From Bufo bufo (lineage: Eukaryota > Chordata > Amphibia > Anura > Bufonidae): a DNA stretch of 64,000 nucleotides. Position 1 is the first letter of the stretch, and the number at the start of each line of letters is the position of its first letter. The notes beneath the pieces were generated by a model, which was not told the origin of the DNA, did no database searches, and saw only the letters and a program-made list of their open reading frames with translations. The position numbers and the translations under genes are program-made. Location of the stretch: contig NC_053393.1 of the NCBI RefSeq assembly GCF_905171765.1, forward strand, positions 191,111,921-191,175,920. Direction: 5' to 3'. This document shows positions 31,791 to 43,781 of this stretch, one piece after another.

Positions 31791-32360
31791 ATATACAGAA
31801 CATACCAAGGCCAGATAGTAACTATTACCTGCTGGGCTAACTCAGGCTGAAAGTTGCTGAATCGACCTGCTGAAAGTCAGTGGCAACTGGCAAGGCTGAA
31901 TGCTGGAGACTGGCTGGGCTCAGTTTGGGCTCTGGCTGGATGAATGAGTGCTGCTCCTGGGCCTGGCTCAGGCTGGCAGAAATGTCTGGCAGAGAGAGAG
32001 AGAACGAGGCGAGGTGGGGTGAGTTACTGTAGTATAGAGTCAGACAAATGGGCAAGTGGGCAGTGGCAGACTAGCAGTGGCTCCCGCGCTCCTCTGTTCC
32101 CAACTTCCTGACGGACCTGCAGCGCTGATAACTTTGTGATGTCACATAAGCGCGTAGTGTAATCCAGACATGCTGCCAGGCCCTGCCCCCTGCCATTTGT
32201 ACTTAAAGTGACCATGCCTGAGCCGGACCCACCGTCCCATCATCCATAACCACAAAAAAGGGGGACTTCTGGTCGTCCATCCTGGCTTTGCACTGGACCT
32301 GAAGTCTAAAAACCGGACTGTCAGGCCTAAAACCGGACGTCTGGCTACCCTAAGAGCAGC
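31791..32360. other. No gene recognised; repeat-like
   Basis: Contains a CTGGCTGGGCTCAGTTTGGG-type low-complexity stretch and, near 32280-32345, an AACCGGAC repeat block that resembles the end of a dispersed repeat. No coding motif. Confidence 0.4.
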
Positions 32361-32479
32361 AGTGGCAGAGAGACTGAGGCCAGCAGCAGCCATTTCAGTC
32401 AGATTAGAGCCAAAGCTGCAGAGTGGCTGTAATCTGACAAAAATGGCTGCTGCTGGCCTCAGTAAGTCTCTGCCACTGC

Positions 32480-33400
32480 AGAGAGACCTCATATCAGCCA
32501 ACTCAGCCCCCCTTCAGACCCCCAATCAACCAACTCAGCCCCCGTCAGACCTCAGATCAGCCCCCCATCAGACCCCCACTCAGCCCCTATCAGACCTCAG
32601 ATCAGCCCACAGACCCCCATCAGACCTCATATCAGCCCACTCAGCCCCCATCAGACCTCATATCAGCCCAAAGTCCCCCACACAGCCCCCATCAGACCTC
32701 AGATCAGCCCAGACCCCCATCAGACCCCCACTCAGCCCCTATCAGACCTCAGATCAGCCCAAAGACCCCCATCAGACCCCCACTCAGCCCCCATCAGACC
32801 TCAGATCAGCCCAAAGACCCCCAGTCAGCCCCTATCAGACCTCAGATCAGCCCAAAGACCCCCATCAGACCCCAGATCAGTCCAAAGACCCCCAGTCAGC
32901 CTCCATCAGACCTCAGATCAGCCCAAAGACCCCCAGTCAGCCCCTATCAGACCTCAGATCAGCCCAAAGACCCCCATCAGACCCCCACTCAGCCCCCATC
33001 AGACCTCAGATCAGCCCAAAGACCCCCAGTCAGCCCCCATCAGACCTCAGATCAGCCCAAAGACCCCCAGTCAGCCCCCATCAGACCTCAGATCAGCCCA
33101 AAGACCCCCATCAGACCCCCACTCAGCCCCCATCAGACCTCAGATCAGTCCAAAGACCCCCAGTCAGCCTCCATCAGACCTCAGATCAGCCCAAAGACCC
33201 CCAGTCAGCCCCCATCAGACCTCAGATCAGCCCAAAGACCCCCATCAGACCCCCACTCAGCCCCCATCAGACCTCAGATCAGCCCAAAGACCCCCAGTCA
33301 GCCCCTATCAGCCCAAAGACCCCCATCAGACCTCAGATCAGCCCAAAGACCCCCATCAGACCCTCACTCAGCCCCCATCAGACCTCAGATCAATCAGCGG
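32480..33400. repeat. GC-rich minisatellite, about 42- and 63-bp units
   Basis: Tandem units share CAGACCTCAGATCAGCCCAA and AGACCCCCAGTCAGCCCC. Longer units add a CCCCATCAGACCCCCACTCA segment. The units are multiples of 3, which keeps a 393-codon frame open (32362-33543), but the translation is only the repeat SDLRSAQRP-type and I do not call it a gene. Confidence 0.93.
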
Positions 33401-33780
33401 CAGCCCACAGAGTGATCCCCAGGCCCCAACATACTTACCTGTTCTGCGCGCGACTACTCTTCCTCTCCGGCAGAAGTCGCACTCCTCTGTCTTCCCGGCC
33501 GGCGCTGCACTGTCACCTGACAGTGTGCAGCGTCAGGTCATAGTGCGCGCACTACGTCCTGACGCTGTACGTGCTCAGGACAGAGAGGGTAACTATATTA
33601 AAGGGGCGGGCCACACAGAAACGAGGAGCACTGGGCCGCGGGTGCAGCACTACTACAGGGGCCAGGGGCCCACAGGCGACCAGGCCCCCTGGAGTGCCGG
33701 GCCTATTCGCAACTGCGACCCCTGTATGTAAGCCAGTGTGCACACTGTAGGAGGGACTGTAGGGTATATACTGCATTAAG
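33401..33780. other. GC-rich repeat-like flank of the minisatellite
   Basis: CpG-rich sequence with inverted pieces such as GTCACCTGACAG and a GGGGCCAGGGGCCCACAGG stretch. It probably belongs to the same unclassified repeat as the minisatellite. Confidence 0.4.
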
Positions 33781-35600
33781 GAACATCGTCCAGGTTGGAT
33801 GTTGTGACTGAAACACTATCCCTATCTCTTGTATCACCATATAGTGTCGGCCATATGCTACAATATGGCAACCGGAGTCCCCCATATTGTGTTACATGCC
33901 ATTGATTGTTATTTACTTTTACTACTCTGTATGTGATTAGTCTGTTTTATATTTTTAATCACATTTAAAAATATATATATATATTCACTTAGTCTGCATA
34001 AGCTTATTTATTCTCAAATATTTTTAATTCATGTTAAAACAGCTTCATTCAAATATAACTACTTATTATGTAGCTACAGCATCCATAATGAACAGTCAAA
34101 TCTCAATATACAATATATTAAGAAGGTTGGACATATTTGTTTCTCCATGATACTATATGTGGTTCAACTTCTAACTATCTAAAAGCACTTTATATTTATT
34201 CTGAATTAAATATATACTTAATAAAAATGTTCAAATATCATCTCTTTAGCACAGATTGACAATCTTGAAAACAGATTTGAGAGCAAAAAATTATAAGTGT
34301 ATTTCCAATTTGGCAAGCTTATAATGGCCATATTAAGATAATTGTTTAGTTAATCTGTCTGTAGCTCTTCCAACACCAACTATTAGCAGCAGGAGGATGT
34401 TGATGCCTTCGAAGACAAATTATCTACATTTGTATTAGCAGAAGGACCAAACTGTCCAAAATGGAAATATCTGACCTATCAATGAGAAGTACATCAATTC
34501 AAGGAAAGGAAAACAAAATGTCCATTTTTGTGGTTAAAAAGTATATTCAGTTTTAGGACTAAGAATTGAAATATTCTTGCAAAAAGTGGATGCTTAACCT
34601 AAGAGTTTAACTTTTATATATGCAAATAAATGCATATATCTAAAAAGTTTGAATTAAGATATTGTAAACAAATTCAATCAAATAGACATTTATCTCATAT
34701 ATAGCATATTACAAATATAAAAAATTATTGGACAGACTTAGGAAAGTTCCACAAAATTACTTTTAGTCTAGTGCAGTCACCTCTGGGGGCAGATTACTGT
34801 ACACTGTTTATATTGGGAAATCAATATTAAACCGGTATGTAGCAAACTCGTAAGCTCTATCTACTGGAGGTTACACATAAACTGTAAAATTTGTACTGTA
34901 GGTAAGTCTGTATGTATGCATTTGTGACAGGGAAAACATTAAACTATATATCAAATTATATTGGATTGCCACAGAATGTTGAAATTTTATACTGGAAAAC
35001 CTCTTCCCTCACCACAGGAGGTTTAGGGCTTTAGGACAGTTGTTATGAACCAACTTTCTACACGTGCCACCTAAAAGTGGGACTGTTATGCACAACATAA
35101 TATGGGTCATGCGCATGACAAAGCCACATTCACTGATTTTCAATGTAGATTGCCGCTCAGAAACACCAGCTATCCCAAGTTTGACAAAGCTTAAAACAGC
35201 GTAGGGTGATATTGGACCAGTGTTCTTCCAAGTATTGTGATATAGGACCTATTGCATATGAGTAAGTTAGGGATAATCTTTAACCCCAGTAGATGGATAT
35301 AGAATTTTGCTGCAGGAAAACCACCAGGCTGCTACCTCCCAGAGTAGTGTCTGTGTGATTGATATCTGACCCACTGGGGTAAAGAGCACCAAGGAATCAA
35401 GCTAAACCATAGTTAATGACAGGTCAATATAGAGGTCAGGAAGGGGGCATTCATGATCCAGTAAATGGGCACATAGTTAGTACACGGGCAGACAACAGAA
35501 ACAGCACACCTTTGAAGGCCACTAGTAAACTAGGAAACCTATAGCTCAGGCACCTTTCTACAGGTGAAAATGCCTTTAAATATGCCAGGGTTGCCAGTCA
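33781..35600. other. AT-rich stretch with nothing recognised
   Basis: The longest quiet stretch in the window. I see no transposon protein, no terminal repeats and no long frame. It may be old unique sequence or very decayed repeats. Confidence 0.5.
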
Positions 35601-36060
35601 TTAGCTGGTGAAGACTAGGGTGTGCACTGGCCCTTTAAGAGCCAAAGGGCGCCCACAATGCCCTTCTGGAAGAGAAGAGGCCATGCTGGCAAGTAGACTG
35701 CACCCAGAGTGAAGGGACAAAGCAAGCTCAGCAGCTGGGCCCACCAGGAAAAAAGAGACAACTGGAGGCATGTCCAGGTGGCCAGCAAAGGATAGCAGAG
35801 CAGCAGCAGCCACCGGTCGCCACTGTATCAGGTATATTAATCAGCTATGCCATATATGTGTATGTTGGCTTTTTAAGCCTTATTTTCCCAAGATTGTGCA
35901 ATGAAAGACATCTACCATAACTATTATGACTAAGAACTGAACAGTTCGAAACGCGTTAATCTGGGGGAGTGAAGAGGGGTGCCACTGTACTTGTATATAC
36001 AATTTGGTGCAATAAAGACCGGGATTGACAAAACTTTACCACGAGTGCTGGAGCCTCCAT
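35601..36060 (+). mobile_element. Probable PLE 3' end with decayed hammerhead
   Basis: A perfect hairpin GAACTG-AA-CAGTTC (35934-35947) is followed directly by GAAACGCGTT (35948-35957), the same order of stem II and GAAA-C-GC-G seen in the PLE hammerheads. A polyadenylation-like AATAAA follows near 36011. The expected CTGANGA box is replaced by ATGACTAA-like sequence, so the motif is decayed. No PLE coding sequence is attached. Confidence 0.45.
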
Positions 36061-36539
36061 TTTTCTACACGTTACCATAACTAATATTTACTTATCCTGT
36101 CCGGCTGTGTGTGAGCCTGCCTGATATGTCCAGTGTACGCATCCCTCGTGCTTCGTCCCCTGGCGTTCTTTACAGGGCCGGATGAATGATACCGCTGGGC
36201 GCTAATTCGCTCCTGTGTGGAGAAGTTTGTGGTGACCGCTAGCTACCCGTCCTCTAGCTTTCCTGAGCTCGCTGTAAGTGTGGTTGGAAGTAGAGGAGAC
36301 CCTGCTCCCTGGAATATTAGGGATGAAGTCTTCCTCATTGAAAGCTGCTCGATCTTTGGTGTGTTGTGAAGTGGAGGGGCGCCTGGGTGAAGTCAACATT
36401 CCTTTCCTTGCAGTTTGGGGATTGACACAAGGTGTTGAAGAGGACTTGGATACTTGGATATACGCCTGTTTTCCTGACCACAGCCTTTTGCGAAGGAGGG
36501 GTGAGATCGAGGGGTGCTGGAGTGTGGGTTTTTACTTTG

Positions 36540-37471
36540 ATACTCTTGTTGGATGAAATCCTCAAAAAAAGGCAATCCTATACTAACTTTTTTTGAATGG
36601 AAATAACCCAGATAACCTACTAATCCAGTAACCCCTGCAATCCTATATTCAGTATTTTCCTTGCACTATATCAATCTTTAACTATCTCATCTACTAATTG
36701 ATATATCTCAAGGGTCAACTCCTAATGGACTGTTAATGTACTGTGTGAGTCAGAGCTTGGACCAACTTTAATAACTTTACTGATATTCAAACCGTTTAAA
36801 AATGACATGTTTTGGTTATATTATACTGAATTGGTTTGAAATAGTGTAAATGGTTTTGATTTTATTATCCTGGCAGGGTAAATGCCTCAAAAGAGGCAAT
36901 TCTGTGCCAATTTTATTGTCTCTTTGAATGGAAATAACCCAGCTAACTTTGGAACTCAGCAACACCTGTAAATCTTGTATCTGGCAACTTGCACTATAAC
37001 AATTACCAACTTTCTTATCTACTAATGAACTAATGCACCTCAGGTGTCACCTGCTAATGAACTCTTATAATGAACGGGGCGAGGTAGATCCAGGGTTAAT
37101 TTTAATAATCTTATTAAAAAGAGACATTTAATGTTTTATAAGGGATTGGTTTGAAATAGTGCAAACGATTTTTCTGGCTGGGTGAAAGCTTTTAAAAAAG
37201 CAATCTTGTGGTAACCCTTCTTGAATGGAAATAACCCAGCTTATATTCTAACAACCACTGTTAACCCTGTATTGGGCAACTTGCATTCTAACAATTACTA
37301 ACTATCTCATCTACTAACGAAATGAGGTGCAAATTTCTAGTGAACTGCTAATGAATTATGTATAGCAGCCAATAGACTAACTTTGATAATTTTTCTAACT
37401 GAGATTTGGATCGTTAAAAAGTGACATTTACTGTTTTATATTGATGGGTTTGAAATAGTGCAAATGTAACA
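36540..37471 (+). repeat. L1 5' region: three tandem monomers of about 300-330 bp
   Basis: Three diverged copies lie in tandem. GAATGGAAATAACCCAG occurs at 36595, 36926 and 37223, and GGTTTGAAATAGTG at 36832, 37148 and 37447. Each copy also has an A-rich AAAAAAGGCAAT block and an ACTAACTATCTCATCTACTA block. The last monomer runs straight into the ORF1 start at 37472. Tandem 5' monomers that act as promoters are known from rodent L1s, so a promoter role is a reasonable inference here. Confidence 0.8.
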
Positions 37472-38560
37472 ATGGTTAAGAAGAAAGATGATAAAGAGAA
37501 AATGGGGAGAGCAAAGGCGGTCTGGTGCTTATGGCTCTTCTAAACAAGACATGTCTAGAACAAAAGCAGACTGGGATGGCAAATTAGATTCCTCCAAGCT
37601 CCGACTCCTGTAGTGAATAAGGGGCAGACTAGATTCAATACACAAACAAAAAATGTGGCTGAGGGTAATGAGGATGCAGAGGACTTGGATGTGACGTTAT
37701 CATCTCCAGCAGATATTGTACAATCTCCCACACTAGCTGACATTATGTCAGCAGTGAGTAAATCTAATAGTGTGTTGGAGATGATAACAAAACAGATGGG
37801 AGAATTAAAATCTGAAGTACAGCTGATTAGAGATGACTGCAAGAAAGTTTGTGAGAGTAAATCATGCAGAACAAAGAATAAGTGAACTAGAAGATCAAGT
37901 GGTGGGTATTACTAGAGATTTCAAAACTTTGAAAGTCGAAGGATGCTCTCAGTAAGAAAATTACAGATTTGGAAGACAGGGATAGGAGATCAAATATAAG
38001 ATTGATAGGGATACCTGAAAAGATGGAAGGTGCAAATAATATGCAGTATATTCAGGATTGGATTACTGAGGTGGTGGGAGGGGAAAACCTGTCTAATCTG
38101 CTCAGTTGAGAGAGCACATAGGATGACAACCAAAATTCTGACAGGTAATTTTCCAAGGACAATAATAGTTAAAATCATTCCTTTAAAGGATATATAAACT
38201 GTTATGCATAAAATAAGATCGTTGGAGTCATTTGAAATTAATGGATTGAGTGTCAATATTTCTGGATTATTCATCTACTAAAAAAGAGAGAAAAATGTAT
38301 TGATGTAAAACGCAGACTTCGTCGAGCTGAAATAACTTATTCTCTCTTGTATGCTGCTAAACTCGGAGTGGTGTATAAGGAAAAGACTTGGTTTTTCTCC
38401 TCCTCACAGGAAGCGAATAAGTGGATGGAAAATTTCGGAGTATGAGGGTTCTATTCTAATTATAGTAACAAAAATGAAGGAAAGGGCAATTGATAGTTTA
38501 GGGACATGTTCTGGGACTGAGGGGGTAGTGGACTTCGCATTAGTATAGTAGGGTGTTATG
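37472..38560 (+). pseudogene. L1 ORF1 (RNA-binding protein) remnant
   Basis: From ATG at 37472 (MVKKKDDKEKMGRAK), the decayed frame shows a coiled-coil (TLADIMSAVSKSNSVLEMIT, then AEQRISELEDQVVGITRDF), the RRM-like domain near 37990-38200 (RRSNIRLIGIPEKMEGANNM, then ERAHRMTTKILTGNFPRTII) and C-terminal pieces to about 38560 (SLESFEINGLSVNIS). Several stops and frame changes are present. ORF1 protein normally trimerises on L1 RNA. Confidence 0.8.
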
Positions 38561-38669
38561 TTTCCACTTTGGGACTGGTACACTAAAGGGAGAGAGCAAG
38601 AAGCTTTTTTTTTTGTTTTGTTTTGTTTTCTCCTGTTACTGTTTTGCACTAACATAACGGATAACAACA

Positions 38670-38932
38670 AAGAATTTTGCTAGTGTTTAGTATTATTGGT
38701 AGAGATCTCCCAGCTATAGTTTGTTTAATGGAGGCTTATAAGCTAGGGATAGATTGGGCCTTTTTACAAGGAAATGGATAGGTCATCAGTTCCACTCTGT
38801 TTATAGTGGGTATAATAGAGGGGTCAGTATTCTCCTTCATAAAGATATACCATATTCAATAATTTATATCCCACCACCTTATAGGTACGAGGTGATGTTA
38901 AAACTAAATGAGTTCCTACATCATAAATATAG
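38670..38932 (+). pseudogene. L1 ORF2 endonuclease, N-terminal part
   Basis: Reads RKWIGHQFHSVYSGYNRGVS, then ILLHKDIPYS and YIPPPYRYEVMLKLNEFLHH, matching L1 AP-type endonuclease strands (VYIPPPY, LNEFL). Sequence between the two blocks has been shortened. It stops at the solo LTR insertion at 38933. Confidence 0.8.
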
Positions 38933-39539
38933 TGTCACGGCGTGGTGTGGGTCATAAACTCCACACCAAACACAGGAGGGAAGAGGAAAAGGTACTAGGC
39001 CTGGAAATTAGGGAAAGGGGAAGGGTCACCACCTAGTGAATCCCTAAACCGAGCTCTGACTACTATCAGTATAAACAGACCTCTATGGTAAGAATGTTCA
39101 TACGCAGGAACATAGAGCCCTATCTGACCATAAAAGACCCTGGAAATAGTGTCAGGACAAAAGATGACCTGTTCCTTCCCAGCTGAAGGAACAGGAGACT
39201 CCCTCAGGCCTAATACCAAAAGATAGAGGAATACAACAAACTAGAAATTGGGAAAAGACACTTAACTCCGAAGTACGCGGACGAGCAGGAACTCAGAGGA
39301 GAACCAAACACCAGCACTTCCACAACCAGAAAGGAGCTATCAACTACATAGCCTGATGGGTGAGACCAGACTAAATAGAGGAGTTGGAATGACCACTTAA
39401 GCTACACCTGAAACAAAGAGGGTGTGGTCATAACCAGCAACAACACAGAAGCAAGTGAAACCAAAGAAGCTGTCAAATCACATGCCGTGGAGCCAGTCTC
39501 TTAGATCTTCTGATTCCTGTCACGGGAGAGACCGTGTCA
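38933..39539. mobile_element. Solo LTR, 607 bp, 5-bp target duplication
   Basis: TG...CA ends (TGTCACGG and CCGTGTCA) are flanked by TATAG on both sides (38928-38932 and 39540-39544). The inner text shares the GGGAAAGGTCACC-type block and overall design with the solo LTR at 54885-55371. The 5-bp duplication fits Ty3/gypsy-type integration. There is no internal region. The strand is not determined. Confidence 0.85.
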
Positions 39540-39623
39540 TATAGGTTTCCATTATTTTGGATGAAAATCTAGATAGATTAACAAAGAAAGATAAGTTTAA
39601 AAGAATAGGGACTACGTCCTTAA

Positions 39624-40529
39624 AGGGTTTCTGTCACCCCATTAAACCGTTTTATTTTTTTTTTCTTTACTAATAATCCCTATAGTGCGATCTCATGATA
39701 CATAAGCAAATTAATCATTTTGGTTCAGTAGAATTTGCTAAAAATCGATTTTTAAAATATGCTAATTACCTTGCTACCAGCAAGTAGGGCGGCTACTTGC
39801 TGGTAGCAGCCGCATCCTCCGATGGTAATGACGCCCCCTCGGCATGCTGATTGCCAGGGAAGAGAATCGTTCTCTGCTGGCGCTGTTAGAATTTGAAATC
39901 TCGTGCCTGCGCCGTACCTGTCTTCAATCGGCGCAGGCGCACTGAGAGGCGGACGCTCTCTCAACCGCTCCATCCTCAATGCGCCTGCGTCGATGACATC
40001 ATCAAGTACACCCGGAAGAGAAGACGTCGGCATCGCTGGAAGGAGGCGGAGAGTCTGGTGACGTCGCTGGATGCTCGAATCAGGTAAGTATGTACATAAT
40101 AAGCATGCTGCCACAAAAACCACCAACGAAATGGGAATAAATAATTTTATAAAAATGACAGTTATTAACACTATACCACCAACGATTATTAATAATAAAT
40201 CTCTTCCGGGTGTACTTTATGACGTCATCGACGCAGGCGCATTGAGGATGGAGCGGTCGAGAGAGCGGCCGCCTCTCAGTGCGCCTGCGCCGATTGAAGA
40301 CAGGTACGGCGCAGGCGCGAGATTTCAAATTCTAACAGCGCCAGCAGAGAACGATTCCCTTCCCTGGCCCTGTCAATCAGCATGCCGAGGGGGCGTCATT
40401 TAAAAATCGATTTTTAGCAAATTCTACTGAACCAAAATGATTAATTGGCTTATGTATCATGAGATCGCACTATAGGGATTATTAGTAAAGAAAAAAAACA
40501 AAACGGTTTAATGGGGTGACAGAAACCCT
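39624..40529. mobile_element. TTAA-flanked palindromic MITE, copy 2
   Basis: Perfect AGGGTTTCTGTCACC ends lie between TTAA duplications (39620-39623 and 40530-40533). Arms 39624-40018 and 40201-40529 surround a 180-bp spacer. The left arm contains the hairpin CTACCAGCAAGTAG (39774-39806), which the right arm lacks. CpG-rich inner parts include TCATCGACGCAGGCGCATTG. Same family as 1223-1811. Confidence 0.9.
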
Positions 40530-40533
40530 TTAA

Positions 40534-41489
40534 AGAAGTTAATGCAAGAGTTTGGTTGGTGGGACATATGGAGAACTCCTAATCCGTTATTGAGACAGTT
40601 TTCTTGTTATAGTAAAACATATGATTCTCTTTCCAGGATTGATTTGGTATTCAGAAACCAGGCGACTCTTCAGAGTAAAGTGGTAGTGTTGTATGAGCCA
40701 AGGTGCATCTCAGAAAATTCCCCAGTCTTATTAAAGGTATGTTTAAGGGTAGAAGGCGAGAATACTGCTCGTAAACTCTACTCGGTTATTCCTATATGGC
40801 TTAACTTAATGGGGTGAGAGGTGCAATTGGAAAGAGATTTAGTCTTCTTCCTTGAAATCAATAAGGATTCAGCTGGTGTAAATATGGTCTGCGATGCTGC
40901 CAAGGCCTATGTGAGAGGGCTGCTAAATAATATCATTGAGTTAAAAAAGGTTTTTAAGAAAAAGTAAAGGTTTTAAAGTTAGCATTGGAAAAAAGGGTGC
41001 AGACCAGGTAAATTATTGTATAAGATAGTTAAAAAGATGGAAACAGTTGTAAATATTGCTGCGATTCGAGATAATGGGGGTATAATATATAATGAACGAG
41101 ATAAGCTAATGGGTGTCTTTAGTGAATATAATAAGAACTTGTACTCTACACAGATTCAAATAGATTATAGCATACTGATTGTTTTTTTTTTTAGGGGTAT
41201 TAAAATTCCTAAATTTAGCGTTAATCATCAGGCAGATTTAGATCGACCTATTTCAATAAATGAGGTGTTATCAGCAATAGCTGGAACTCCATTTGGTAAA
41301 GCAACAGGCCCAGATGGATTACCTGTAGAATTATATAAGAGAGATAGAGAGTTTTGGGCGAATAGATTAATGGAGGTCTTTTCATATTCAAAACAAGTGC
41401 GTCGCTTTCAATGGGGGAAGCAATGATCGTTTTAATCCCTAAGGAAGGTAAGGACAGCCTAGACCTGGGTTCATATCGCCGAATTTCAT
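40534..41489 (+). pseudogene. L1 ORF2: end of endonuclease and start of reverse transcriptase
   Basis: The first frame reads EFGWWDIWRTPNPLLRQFSC, then YDSLSRIDLVFRN, the SRID motif near the end of the L1 endonuclease. After decayed linker sequence, 41016-41426 reads KMETVVNIAAIRDNGGIIYN and ATGPDGLPVELYKRDREFW, the first reverse transcriptase motif. GSYRRISL follows at about 41475, where the L1 text breaks off. Confidence 0.82.
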
Positions 41490-41989
41490 TAACCACCTCC
41501 GCACGTTGACTGGAAGCTGTTTGGCACCAGGAGAGAGATAGTTTGTGGACTCTCATTGCAGGCTTTGGTGGCCATTTGGCACCAGGAGTGGTGTGGAGTG
41601 GGCCCGACATGCATGTTGGTACCTGCATTCCTTGGATATAATGGAGGCCATTTTGGCACCACAAATGACAGAAATTAAAGCAGGCCCAGCATGCATGTGG
41701 AAAATACACACGCTGAATTATATGGTAGCCGTCATGGCACATAAGTAGAATTTAGTGTTAGGAACCCGTCTTGCAGAGATCGCCTTGACGTGCGGCAGAC
41801 GGGCTCAAATAATTTTGTACAAAATGATTTGCCAAGCATCTCTAATTGCACTTGCAATTATTATGCAATTTTGTACTTTATTTGGTTTGCAGAGAGCTGT
41901 GTCATTGTATGTTTTGTTTTACAGTGTTGTTCTCAGTCATAGCAATGTGCCCCTGTGCTTTGGGATGTGCCGACTGACCCCCTATTTCA
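41490..41989. mobile_element. Unclassified insert or replacement in L1
   Basis: L1 homology stops after RRISL at about 41489 and resumes near 41990, well past the catalytic FADD region, so an insertion plus a deletion has happened. The left border reads ATTAACCACCTCCGC and inside is a degenerate TTTGGCACCA repeat (about 41520, 41577, 41652). The family is not recognised. Confidence 0.4.
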
Positions 41990-42492
41990 AAGCAGATAGG
42001 ATAGGTTTGATAAAAATTGATCTGTTACCTCAATTATTATATATTATTTGGAATTTAGGTAAGTCTGTTTTTAAAGATATGGAGAAAATGTTTAATTTAT
42101 TGTGGGCGGATAAGAGAGTTAGGAAAAAAATAAGTTGGTTCACAAGGGCCTATGATCCAGGAGGCTTGGAAGTACCGGATATGAAGCTTTATTATTTGGT
42201 GGCCAATATTGCATTGATAATGAAATGGGAACAGGTGGATTTTCTACAACATTTGGTGAGTAATAGTGAGGGTTTATTGCCAAATATGTTTGCATTACTT
42301 GAATCAAAACAACTGTATAAAGAGGGAGTATATAGAATCCCAATGGTGAAGTCTTTGGTGGAGATTTGGGTCATTGTTAAGAAATAATTGGGTTTAGAGG
42401 GAATTACAGAAATCACTCCTTTATGGTATAATACAACACTGGGGGAAACAACTTTTGTTGATGAAGTATTTGATAACAAAAGGATTGTCGTA
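41990..42492 (+). pseudogene. L1 ORF2: region after the reverse transcriptase core
   Basis: Reads ADRIGLIKIDLLPQLLYIIW, then LLWADKRVRKKISWFTRAYD and GGLEVPDMKLYYLVANIALI, a well-conserved L1 block (GRI-LIKM-LLPQLLY, GGL--PD---YY-A). The frame holds to about 42385 and then shifts. It is interrupted by the Tc1-like element at 42495. Confidence 0.85.
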
Positions 42493-42494
42493 TA

Positions 42495-43533
42495 CACTCA
42501 CCTAAAGAATTATTAGGAACACCAGACTAATACGGTGTTGGACCCCCTTTTGCCTTCAGAACTGCCTTAATTCTACGTGGCATTGATTCCACAAGGTGCT
42601 GATAGCATTCTTTAGAAATGTTGGCCCATATTGATAGGATAGCATCTTGCAGTTGATGGAGATTTGAAGGATGCACATCCAGGGCACGAAGCTCCCTTTC
42701 CACCACATCCCAAAGATGCTCTATTGGGTTGATCTGGTGACTGTGGGGGCCATTTTAGTACAGTGAACTCATTGTCATGTTCAAGAAACCAATTTGAAAT
42801 GATTCGAGCTTTGTGACATGGTGCATTATCCTGCTGGAAGTAGCCATCAGAGGATGGATACATGTTCTCATTCTGTTTACGCCAAATTCGGACTCTACCA
42901 TTTGAATGTCTCAACAGAAATCGAGATTCATCAGACCAGGCAACATTTTTCCAGTCTTCAACAGTCCAATTTTGGTGAGCTCGTGCAAATTGTAGCCTCT
43001 TTTTCCTATTTGTAGTGGAGATGAGTGGTACCCTGTGGGGTCTTCTGCTGTTGTAGCCCATCCGCCTCAAGGTTGTGCGTGTTGTGGCTTCACAAATGCT
43101 TTGCTGCATACCTCGGTTGTAACGAGTGGTTATTATTGCTCTTCTATCAGCTTGAATCAGTCGGCCCATTCTCCTCTGACCTCTAGCATCCACAAGGCAT
43201 TTTTGCCCACAGGACTGCCGCATACTGGATGTTTTTCCCTTTTCACACTATTCTTTGTAAACCCTAGAAATGGTTGTGCGTGAAAATCCCAGTAACTGAG
43301 CAGATTGTGAAATACTCAGACCGGCCCATCTGGCACCAACAACCATGCCACGCTCAAAATTGCTTAAATCACCTTTCTTTCCCATTCTGACATTCAGTTT
43401 GGAGTTCAGGAGATTGTCTTGACCAGGACTACACCCCTAAATGCATTGAAGCAACTGCCATGTGATTGGTTGACTAGATAATTGCATTAATGAGAAATAG
43501 AACAGGTGTTCCTAATAATTCTTTAGGTGAGTG
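42495..43533 (-). mobile_element. Tc1-like transposon, DD36E-type spacing
   Basis: Inverted ends CACTCACCTAAAGAATTATT (42495) and the inverse (to 43533) share 29 bp or more, with TA on each side (42493-42494 and 43534-43535). The length of 1,039 bp is shortened by an internal deletion. The transposase is on the minus strand. L1 coding text resumes on both sides. Confidence 0.93.
42555..43385 (-). pseudogene. DD36E-type Tc1-like transposase with internal deletion
   Basis: The probable start is ATG at 43385 (MGKKGDLSNFERG), with an HTH region (LSISQSAQLLGFSRTTISRV) and a stop near 43250. The frame 43223-42612 follows: a second HTH/linker (TRTTLRRMGYNSRRPHRVPL), first Asp in NVAWSDESRFLL, then a jump from QNENM to YPSSDGYFQQDNAPCH with loss of about 50 residues including the GGG strand. 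A 2-base deletion lies just before the NPIEHLWDVVEREL block. Correcting for it gives 36 residues between the second Asp and the Glu, as in the DD36E (Incomer) group. Confidence 0.85.
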
Positions 43534-43535
43534 TA

Positions 43536-43781
43536 TATCACATTATATTAAGGATGGGGAATTAAAGTCTATGGAAGAATTATTAATGAATTTAGAAGTT
43601 GATAGGGAAAGTTTTATTTAGATATATTCAATTTTCTATCTGCAATTTTTAAAGCAGTTAAAAAAAGGAAACCTATGGCACCATGTTCACATGAATTGAT
43701 TAATTTTATTTTAGGATGGAGAGGTAGTTATAGATTGGTTTCAACTTTATATAAAAAATTAAGAGAAACAATAAATAAGGA
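43536..43781 (+). pseudogene. L1 ORF2 piece between Tc1 and hAT-3
   Basis: Reads AIFKAVKKRKPMAPCSHELI and GSYRLVSTLYKKLRETINKE in adjoining frames, the L1 region before the Cys-rich C-terminus. It is cut by hAT-3 and continues at 49828. Confidence 0.72.

Noticed and set aside
32362..33543. 393-codon plus-strand open frame rich in SDLRSAQ and RP
   Set aside because: It is a GC-rich minisatellite whose units are multiples of 3 and happen to lack stops. No start context, domain or neighbouring exon supports a gene.
35601..35813. 70-codon minus-strand frame with a hydrophobic stretch
   Set aside because: Short, no signal peptide context or motif, and it overlaps repeat-like sequence.
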